Positions 56,390 to 64,000 of a DNA stretch of 64,000 bases are shown one piece after another. The first letter of the stretch is position 1; the number at the start of each line of letters is the position of its first letter. The position numbers and the translations under genes were made by a program. Source of the stretch: Moniliella sp. 'wahieum' (Eukaryota; Basidiomycota; Moniliellomycetes; Moniliellales; Moniliellaceae); assembly GCA_003971905.1 (NCBI GenBank), contig RSEE01000037.1, positions 1-64,000 of the forward strand. The letters run 5' to 3'. Under the pieces are notes generated by a model that saw only the letters and a program-made list of their open reading frames with translations, ran no database searches and was not told the DNA's origin.

Positions 56390-57709
56390 ATGCACGGCGT
56401 GAAGCGTGCGACGCAGAAGCAGAGCGAGGAGGCGCGGCAGGCCAAGAAGGCCGCCGAGGCTCGGCAGCTCGAGGTGCTCACTACGCTCGAAGCGCGTGTG
56501 GGCGTTGCGCGCCGAAGCCGTGGCGCACGGGACGCTGAGCCACGCCCAGGCGCAGCAGACGCTCGAAGCTACGCCCAACTTCTCGCTGTCAACCCAGAAA
56601 CGGCCACCGCATGGAACGTGCGCCGGCAAGCTGTTGTCGAGCTCTTGTTGCACACGTACACCCCAGCGGGCCCAGCACCCCGCCGCCCACGCGTTCGCCC
56701 AGATGCGCTGCTCCAGGCCACGTTGCTGGATGGGGACATTGATGCGACCGAGGTCGCGCTGCGTGCTCACCCGAAAGTGTACTGGATCTGGAACCACAGA
56801 AGATGGTGTTTGCAGATGTACCGTCTCCGCAGCAGATTCAGGCGGCGCAGGCGGTCGTTGCGGGCACAGCGCCCACGTGGCCGAGCGGCCGGACGCCGGG
56901 GCAGAGCTGGAGCGCGAGTTGCGCCAGGGAGGCAAGTGGGCAGCGAAATGAAGTTGGGGAACGCATGTTGGACATGATCCACGAACTTTCATGGGTTGGA
57001 ATTATCGTCGCTACGTGCTTGCCCATTTGGCCTTGGCCGCTGCGCCCAGTGAAGCGCCAGTGGCAATGCAGGAGGCGACCAAGACGTGCCACCGCAAGTC
57101 GTTGCTGCGCTGAACTCCTCCTCCCCCACCCCTTTCCCGACCCAGATCCCTGGTCGTTACTGGAAAAGGAGCTGGCCTACACGCAACGCAAGATCGAGCA
57201 AAACTTCTCCAACTTTAGTGCGTGGCACCAGCGCCAAATGGTCTTGCGCCACCGCTGGGCTTTGGCAGAGGAGGGGAAGCAAGCGGATTGGCTAGGGAAC
57301 TGGACTTGTTGCAACAAGCCATGTACACCGACCCTTCCGACGGCAGCATCTGGCAACACCACCGCTGGATCTCACGAGGCCAAGCAACAAGCTCTCCCCG
57401 CTGGCGATAACACCACTTTGGACGCCGAGATCCAGTCCTCACCGAGCTGTTGGAACTGGAACCGGACGCGATCTGTAGTCTCTCCTTGGTGTTGGTTGCG
57501 CGGAAGGGGGGTAGTAGTATGACAGTGGTTCAGTGTGCAAGCAGAGTATCGTCTGGCTCCTTGGGATGCGAGAGAAAGACACGGCTGTCCACGCCGGACG
57601 TGATAGTACCGATCCCGATCGTGCCCACAACAGCGGCTGCTGACCCAGGGAGGAGCAGGACCCACTGCGGAAACGACGGTACCACGATCAACTAGCCGCC
57701 CTCGGTTGA
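56390..57709 (+). CDS. BET4: Rab geranylgeranyltransferase alpha subunit
   Basis: With a beta subunit it attaches geranylgeranyl groups to Rab GTPases for membrane traffic. The start MHGVKRATQKQSEEARQAKK (56390) is the family N-terminus. Protein prenyltransferase alpha repeats follow: NPETATAWNVRR, HPKVYWIWNHRRWCL, a DPRNFHGWNYRRY-like unit partly in another frame near 56970-57015, QNFSNFSAWHQR and YTDPSDGSIWQHHRW. The LLELEPDAI segment and RKRRYHDQLAAL close the protein; the stop is near 57707-57709. About six single-base slips break the frame. It is divergent from RPN14 and upstream of CENP-C in the same direction. Confidence 0.85.
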
Positions 57710-57878
57710 ATTACGAATGGAATCGAGCCAGCCCCATCTTTTCTGTTTGGTCGGCTTGTGGCGCTACGCTATTCGGACAATGTGCGCCTGGAGAAGTCAC
57801 TAGTATGCAGGGGAGGAGTGGAATCTGGTGCGTTGACGGCGCAGCAGAACAATCTGTCCGCAGGGAGAAATCGGCGCC

Positions 57879-57890
57879 AGGGTTAGGGTT
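57879..57890 (+). promoter_or_regulatory. Interstitial telomere-like motif (AGGGTT twice)
   Basis: AGGGTTAGGGTT, two telomere units, sits between BET4 and CENP-C, about 155 bp upstream of the proposed CENP-C start. Tbf1/TRF-like proteins bind such motifs in promoters of other fungi; here that is inference. Confidence 0.5.
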
Positions 57891-58046
57891 GGTGCCCACC
57901 GAGCGCTGAGATGTTTCAATTTCAAGCGCGACGCGGTGCAGCGGCTGCGAGCTACGCGTATTGGGTTGCCATTCAAGATCTGTGCGCGATGGCCCGCGCG
58001 TCGGCGGCGCTGCTTTCTCCCCGCCACCACCACCACCAACACCGCG

Positions 58047-59149
58047 ATGACGGCCAACCACACCATCGCCCGCGTCCGCATCCCGCGCGCGCCCGGCACC
58101 CCGACACCCCACCACCACCCACAAGCCTATCTACCTCCAGCCCTGCGATGCGTCGCGCGTCGCGCGCCCTCCCCCCAGCCCATCTCCGACGAGGAGGACG
58201 AAGAGGACGCGTGCAGCGACCGATCCGCCCTGCCCACCTTGCGCCGTCCCTTCCCCTCAGCGCCACACGTCCCCCCGCCCCCGCCGAAACGTCGTTGTGA
58301 CAGAGGACGAGATGGAGGCGCACGATGGTTCCGACCACGACAGCCTGCAGCACGGCGCCCACTCCAGCCCCCAGGCGTATGCGTATGGGCATGAGAACGA
58401 ACAGCAGACGCGCAGCAAGGCTCTGGATCGTCATGCTCCCACTTCCCCTCCCAAGCTAGGGAGGTGTCTGCCTGGGCTGACTCGCCTCCGTCCAGCTCGC
58501 CGGCGCTCAAGCGGCGTCTTGGCTCTGCACACCGCGTGTCCAAGCGGACCAAACTAGCTTCTGCGCCCTCGTCCGAATCCGACCCCGAGCCCGAGTCTGA
58601 CCCTGAGTCCGAGCCCGAGCCCGAATCAGAATCGGATACCTACACACAGGATGAACAGTTGTCGCAAGAGGAGGAGGAGGAGGACGAAGAGGAAGGGGAA
58701 AAGAAGAAGAAGAAGAAGTGCTGCAGAAGCGCATGGAGCCTCTGCGACGTTCCACACGCCACCGGATCAAGCCGTTGGAATGGTGGCGTGGCGAGCGCGC
58801 CGAGTACGGACGTCCGCCCCCCGGAGACGCAGACGCAGACGCAGATGCAGACGGAACCGTGGTCGGGCCCACCTTGACCTCCGTCCACCGTGTCGAGCGC
58901 GCCGAGGGCGAAGGTACGTTTACTGGGTTGCATCGCAAGTTGGCCTCGTACCACGCCAAACGCAATGGCACCGGCACTGGCACTGGTGCTCGTACCCGTA
59001 CCCGTCGTCTGCCCACGCCACCGAGAACCTCATCGGTAGACGCCGAGGAGCAGGCGGGCAAGCGGCCCCAGCACGAGCGCTCGGACCATGCGCGCGAGGT
59101 TGAGGATGAGGAGGAGGGTGTCACCTCTGCAGAGGAGTCAGGAATCGAC

Positions 59150-59190
<41 letters not shown>

Positions 59191-59957
59191 AGAGCAAGAG
59201 CAAGAGCAAGAAGAAGATCAAGGTATCGCGGACCAAGAGATGGAGCAAGGGTCCCACCTTGGGTACGAATCGGGTCCCGAGGAGGTGGAGCTCGACGAGG
59301 AGGAGGGCGAGTTTGTCGAGTTGGACCCTACGGCGGACAATGTGGCAGTGGAGGATGGGATGGACGAAGGGACGGAGCGGATGCAGCGTGTGTGGGATCC
59401 GGATCTGCAGCGCGAAGTTCTCCGACCAATTGCGTGTCCGTCACATCAGATTCATCTCCAAGTCGCTCCGGGAGACAACTCGGGCTTTGACAAGTTGCTC
59501 AGCATAGATGATACCTTGGCCTCGGGCGTGCTCTACATTCCTGTTGGGAAGAGCAAGGAGCCCAGATCAAGCAGGGAAACCAACTACGTACGTCACTCCC
59601 CCCCCCGCCCCTTCCCCTTGCCTCATTGCCTTCTTGCTACCGTGCATCTTTTTCTTTGGCCGTTCTTCTCGCTAACTTGGAAACGACCAGATGTTCTTTG
59701 TGATCCAAGGTGCGGTCCGTGTCCAGGTGGGCCAAAGTCAGTTCACCATGGCGCCCGGCGGACTGTTCCTGGTGCCAAGGGGCAACCTGTACTCCATTAC
59801 CAACATTTCTCAACGCGAAGCACGGCTGATGTTTACCCAGGCCCGCAACTGGGCTGGACGAGCAAGTGCCGCGTTGCGCGCGTCAGTGCCACCACGCTTG
59901 CGCAGGGGAACTGTGGGACCCCTTCGGCAGGCATCCTCCATGATCCATGAACGTTGA
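58047..59957 (+). CDS. MIF2: Inner kinetochore protein CENP-C/Mif2
   Basis: It links CENP-A nucleosomes to the kinetochore. The CENP-C motif RRSTRHRIKPLEWWRGERAE (58745-58804) binds the CENP-A nucleosome. The last exon encodes the cupin dimerisation domain (MFFVIQGAVRVQVGQSQFTM, MAPGGLFLVPRGNLYSI), ending at 59957. A 103-bp intron, 59588-59690 (GTACGT...GCTAAC...CAG), joins NY to MFF. Between them is an acidic linker with a Glu-Gln run (59150-59215). Before the CENP-C motif are Pro-Ser/Glu-rich stretches and a basic KKKKKK cluster. The start at 58047 (MTANHTIARVRIPR) is uncertain, because the N-terminal region slips frame several times. Confidence 0.85.
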
Positions 59958-59998
59958 ACGTTGACCGTTGAACGTTAACTGTTGACCGTTGACCGTCC
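59951..59998 (+). repeat. GTTGAAC/GTTGACC repeat just after the CENP-C stop
   Basis: About six near-tandem copies of a 7-8 bp unit (ACGTTGA, CCGTTGA) directly overlap and follow the stop codon. GTTGAAC at 59953-59959 and 59967-59973 are odd palindromes of the same class as those in the gene-free regions. Confidence 0.75.
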
Positions 59999-60713
59999 GA
60001 ACCTTTTACCCCCGTCCCTGCGCCTCATCTCCTCGTCCGACCGCTTTTCTCCTTGTTCATCCCCTCTATCTTCCCTGTTACACCCTCTTGGTTCCACAAT
60101 CTGACTGAAGAAACACAAAAAAAAGGCTGAGTTAATTGTATCCCCGGTGGGATGCCTCTAGCCCTTAGGCTTCCCCGCGCCATGGTTAAGAGTAACCAAG
60201 GCCGCGCAGGCGTGCCTATCTGGGCACAGTGCTTCATCTTATGGTTATCAACCGTATCAACGTTTAAGGGGTACGGGTACGGGGTAATGGGTACTAATGG
60301 GTAATGGTGGTGAGTAGCTCAAGAGGTTCTGATTCCCGCCGCACATCTCCAAACCGGATGTACTAATAGTGGGTGGGGGGAGATGGAGGAACGTGAGGGC
60401 GGGATTTGGCCTTGCCCTGGCATCAGTATCCCAAGGGACTAGCCGAGCACCTGTGGACTTCCAACGGTAATGGACAATGACAAAGTGCTGTACTACCGGG
60501 CAACATGCTGCCCCTTTTCTCGTTTATGGTGTTTCCTTTTTGACCTGCCTATAATATGGAACCTATGCCAGCCCAGCTCATCGACATTGCTCATCGCTCA
60601 TCTCAGTCCGTGGGGCCGACCCATACGCGCCCCGCAAGCGACCGGGCGACGAGGCAAGAGGCAAATGAGGGCAAGGCATGCCGGCCAAAGGGACTGCTAC
60701 GCGCGGGTGCGGT
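59999..60713. other. Convergent spacer between CENP-C and QCR2
   Basis: About 700 bp contain the 3' regions of both converging genes. Short GGTACGGGTACGGGG-like repetition occurs near 60270. No gene or RNA gene was recognised. Confidence 0.5.
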
Positions 60714-61888
60714 TTAAAGCAAGTCCTCTGCGTAGGGCAAGTCATGGACGTTGCCCACGGCCGCGCTGGACGGGACCGAAGCGAGCAACTGGCCCGCAGC
60801 GGCAACCACGTCGTCCTTGCTGACCTGGCTAATGGCGTCCAGCTGGGCTTGCACTTCCACAGGGGCACCAAGCAGCAAGCGCGCCGCAGCAAGCTGCGAA
60901 GCCTCGGCACTTTCGTACGTCTGAGCCAGGGCCAACTTCGCCTGCGTGATGGCCTTGGCAACGCGTCGACCTGTCCAGCAGCGACGGCCTTGAGCGTGGC
61001 CACGGGCGCCGAGGTGCCGGCGGGAAGACGGAGACCGAAGAGAGCTGCGTCCTTGTAGGGGAGGTAGAATGCCTGACCAGCACCAGCATCTTCAATCACA
61101 GCGCGCAGCACGGCCAAGGTGCTCTCCGCCACGCCGGCCGCATCAAACGCGAGCAAAAATTCGCTGGCGTGCGCTTGGGCGATGCGCGCTTGCCCCAAAG
61201 TAGGTAGGTGCGGCCGGGGCCTGCGGCGCAAAGCCCGAAGGAAGCGAGAAGGCATCGGCCACGAGCGCAGCCAAGTCCGGCACGCCCGTGCCGGCCACAG
61301 CGACCTGGTCCGACGTCAACACGCTCTCCGCGTACCGCCGCACCGTTTCGAACGGCAACGGATGGGCTGGGTGCGCGAGCAGGCTCTGGCCAGGACCCTT
61401 GTTGTGGTACGCAGCGTGCGTCAGCGCCTCGAGGCCCGTGACGAGCGGGGCGTGGGTGGCGGCGGAGCGTCGGCGTGGAGGGCCGGGACGACATGTTCGT
61501 TGTACTCCCACGTGGGCAGGGTGGGGTGGAGAGCGTCGGCCAGCAGACGCACAACGAAGTCGGCGTCCTCGGGCTGGAACTGGGCGGTGAGGTAGACGTG
61601 TTCCTTGTCGAGCGCCGAGGCGAGCACGGCGCCGCGCAGCTCGGCCTCGCGCACGATGGACAGCGCGGAGCGGGTCGAGTTGGCCTGGAGCAGCCAGTGC
61701 TGGAGCGCAGCAGCGGCACCGGGCGCACGCTGGTAGCGGGCGCCGGCACGGAGGGCGACGGTGACGCTGGCGGCGGCGGCGGCGGGGGCGGACGCAACGG
61801 GGATGCCGCCGGCGGTGGCGGTGGCAAAGGACCGCCGGCCCAGGCCCAGGCCCAGTGCGCGTGGCGGAAGCACAGGACGAGCCAGCAT
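60714..61888 (-). CDS. QCR2: Cytochrome bc1 complex core protein 2
   Basis: It is a structural M16-type subunit of mitochondrial complex III. The N-terminus MLARPVLPPRALGLGLGRRS (61888) is a presequence with an RRSFAT cleavage-like site. The M16 fold follows: VTVALRAGARYQ, ALQHWLLQANSTRSAL, EAELRGAVLASALDKEHVYL and RLLADALHPTLPTWEY. No HxxEH zinc motif is present, as expected for the inactive core 2. The C-terminal half has GQARIAQAHASEFLLAF, AFYLPYKDAALFGLRLPAG and QLAAARLLLGAPVEVQAQLD. It ends VGNVHDLPYAEDLL at 60714. Frame slips occur about four times. It is divergent from the flavin monooxygenase with 541 bp between starts. Confidence 0.85.
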
Positions 61889-62429
61889 TGCGGAGAGACG
61901 GGACGAGGACGAAGAAGGGGGGGCGGTGGAGAAGCCCCAGCAGCGCCCCGGCCGACGCCTTCGTTCCAGTCGGCCTCTGAATTAATAACCGCCTGACGTC
62001 AGCACACGCCCCGTATTTGTAAGCGGCCGCGGGGTCTCCCCCGGTCACGTGCAGAACACGTGCCACTGCTGCGTGGCCGATCGGGGGCAGCTGGATTGGT
62101 GCGCCAGTGACGTCATCGATCCCCACTCCCGCATGCACGCGCCCTCGCCTGTGCGCGCGGACCACACGCGTGGCCAGAGGACCAGTGGCCGCGAGAGGCG
62201 CGAGCGCGTCGAGGCGTCGATGAGGCCGACGAGGGTGGGGAGGGTGCCCCCCTGCGGCGGCGGGGCAGCTGCGCTTGCTGCTCCCAGACTCCCGCGCACT
62301 GGCCGCCAGTGGCCGTCGCGGGAAGATCACATCTTCCCCCGCACCCCGCAGACGGATTATAAGCAGCCCTCTCCCGCGCCCGTGCGCTCTGCGGCCCCCC
62401 TCGCCCCGCCTCGTGTCCCCCGTCCACCC
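61889..62429. promoter_or_regulatory. Bidirectional promoter, QCR2 and flavin monooxygenase
   Basis: The spacer carries two perfect CRE octamers TGACGTCA (61994-62001 and 62108-62115) and two perfect E-boxes CACGTG (62046-62051 and 62057-62062, 11 bp apart). A TATA-like ATTATAAG (62353-62361) lies about 75 bp before the monooxygenase start and would serve that gene. CREs are bound by bZIP (Atf/CREB) factors and CACGTG by bHLH (Cbf1-like) factors; occupancy here is inference. Confidence 0.7.
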
Positions 62430-64000
62430 ATGCTGCCCACGCTCGCCGCCCCCGTGCACGCCGTCGTCCAGCAGGCGCGCCGCCGCACCGCTGCGCTCGC
62501 CCAGCACCCGCCGCTCTTCCTCTGCATCCGTCCTTTTGGATCTCGCAGGCGTACATTCTCCTCCAGTGTCTGCTCGCCTTCCTCTTTGCCCCGCCCGTGC
62601 CACGTACGTGCTGCTCCCTTGTTGTCCATGTGCCAGTCGCGCCGCGTCGCGTTCGTGGTGGCTTTTCTTGCTGACCCAACGCACGCCGCGCTCCAGCCAA
62701 GACGCGGTACGAGCACCCGCTCGGCCATGTGGCCGTGATTGGCACGGGCCTCACGGGCCTGTCCACCGCCGCGCACCTGCTCAGCCGCGGCTTCGAAGTC
62801 ACGCTCTTTACCCTGGCCGAATCCGAGCGCGAGCTGGGTGGGATCTGGTCGCGGGTCAACACAACGTCCGGGCTGCAGATCAGTAGTGTCATGTACCGCT
62901 TCTTCCCCTCGGTCTGCTGGTCCAGCGGCTACCCGCGTCGCGATGAGATTCTGGCCAACCTCGCTGTGCTGGCGGAAACGTATGGCCTGCTGGGCCGCAT
63001 TCGCTGGCGACGCCCGTAACGTCGGTCCAGCGCGCTCATTCCGCCCCTCGCACTGCGTCCTGCGACGAGCCCGTGCGCGGCCCAGCACAGTGGATTGTCA
63101 ATGGCGAAGAGGACGTGGTGTATGACGGGATGGCCGTTGCGACCGGCACATGTGGCCAGGCCAAGATGCTCGACTTGGACGGCCAAGAATCGTTTGCGGG
63201 AAAGATTGTGCACAGCATGCGCTGGATGTGCTGCACGCGTCCGATCTGGAGGGGAAGCAAGTCGTCGTCGTGGGCGGTGGGGCTTCCGGAGTGGAAGCGC
63301 TGGAACTTGTGCTCCGTCGTGGCGCGGCCAAAGCCACCATCTTAGCTCGGAGCGACAAGTGGTTTATCCCGCGCAACACGCTGGTGGATTGTTTGTTGGC
63401 ATGCCAGCCGCTGGGACGGGAGACACGCTTGACGCCCATCCTGGAATGGTTGTTGCGCAAGTTGCATTACCGCGACTTGGCCGAGAAGATGGCGCCGGTC
63501 GGCCTGCCGTTTTACAGTACGACGCCCGTAGTGAACGACGAGGCTTTGGCGCTCATCCGGACTGGCCGCGGCGAGTATTTGCGCGGAGACGTGCGCCACG
63601 TCGGGCCCGACAGCGTCCACTTTTCCCACCGCGCTCGGGGTACCCACGCCGGCGACCCCGGGTTTGAACAAGTGCACGTGCCTGCCGATGTGATTGTGGT
63701 CGCTACTGGATTTTCCAAGCCGTCCCTTGACTTTTTGCCCGACGACTTGTTCCCCGACGACTACCAGCGGCCCAACATGTACCTACAGGTGTTTCCGATT
63801 ACGGATCCGTCGTGTGGTGTCCGAATGCGACGTTTGAGGATGGAGTGGGCTCGGTGGGCAACTGGCACATTGGTATTTTTGCTCGGATCTGGAGCGTGTT
63901 TGCTATGGACCCAGCTACACGGCCTACGCCCCGGCAGATGCGCTTGTGGGTCGATCTGGTCGGCTGGGCCAAATCGTCATCGAGCGTACGCGCTCTCGCG
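62430..64000 (+). CDS. Flavin-containing monooxygenase-like enzyme, membrane-anchored, 3' end outside window
   Basis: It is probably an NADPH-dependent FMO or Baeyer-Villiger-type oxygenase. The start MLPTLAAPVHAVVQQARRR (62430) leads to a hydrophobic stretch AYILLQCLLAFLF that would anchor the protein. An intron of about 100 bp (62603-62697, GTACGT...CAG) follows. The FAD fold has VAVIGTGLTGLSTAAHL and GGIWSRV; the FMO-like FAGKIVHS is next, and the NADP fold has GKQVVVVGGGASG. VADVIVVATGF-type ATGF (VIVVATGFSKPS) appears near 63690. Later conserved text includes NWHIGIFARIW. Single-base slips occur near 62540, 63010 and 63225. The frame continues to the window edge, so the C-terminus is missing. 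The substrate cannot be inferred. Confidence 0.8.

Noticed and set aside
1-64000. CRISPR arrays, rRNA genes, bacterial operons
   Set aside because: No regularly spaced repeats with unique spacers, no rRNA motifs, and every recognised gene is eukaryotic with introns.

Overview
The window is a chromosome end from a filamentous or dimorphic fungus, most probably a basidiomycete. It opens with three CCCTAA telomere units. The genes are short and closely packed, with introns of about 70-135 bp that use CTGAC/CTAAC branch sites. The gene set (GUA1, DMC1, Mn-SOD, LDB/SEUSS-like factor, arginine CPSase, NAR1, MATA-type HMG factor, PAAF1/Rpn14, BET4, CENP-C/Mif2, QCR2) is a eukaryotic housekeeping and meiotic set. 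The basidiomycete assignment is inference from intron style, the GPI-anchored GH79 enzyme and the transposon types; I cannot name a genus.

Layout. 1-8200: subtelomere, holding the C-terminal end of a Pif1/Helitron-type helicase split by a complete-looking, very young Ty3/gypsy chromovirus (697-7558), then two strong hairpins. 9027-10940: GH79 glycosidase (-). 10941-15252: gene-free DNA rich in short palindromic words. 15253-21756: small hypothetical (-), GUA1 (-), and a large single-pass mucin-like protein (+). 21757-24927: a second word-rich gene-free stretch. 24928-42886: dense cluster of a disordered protein (+), DMC1 (+), SOD (-), LDB factor (+), CPSase (-), NAR1 (+) and an MFS transporter (-). 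43456-49874: a young Ty1/copia element (-). 49875-51649: intergenic repeats. 51650-64000: HMG factor (-), PAAF1 (-), BET4 (+), CENP-C (+), QCR2 (-) and a flavin monooxygenase (+, runs off the end).

There are no operons. The genes alternate in divergent and convergent pairs, and several share compact bidirectional promoters (GUA1/mucin-like, SOD/LDB, CPSase/NAR1, PAAF1/BET4, QCR2/FMO). DMC1, the HMG factor and CENP-C suggest a sexually competent organism, which is inference.

A caveat affects every host gene. Almost all conserved genes have their reading frame interrupted many times by single missing bases, while the two retroelements have long open frames. Simultaneous decay of so many essential genes is implausible, so I read this as consensus errors in single-copy DNA. 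Gene extents below span all the recognisable pieces. Two observations stand out. DMC1 carries a 7-nt micro-exon at its Walker A motif. The gene-free DNA is built from odd palindromic heptamers with a T(G/C)A centre.
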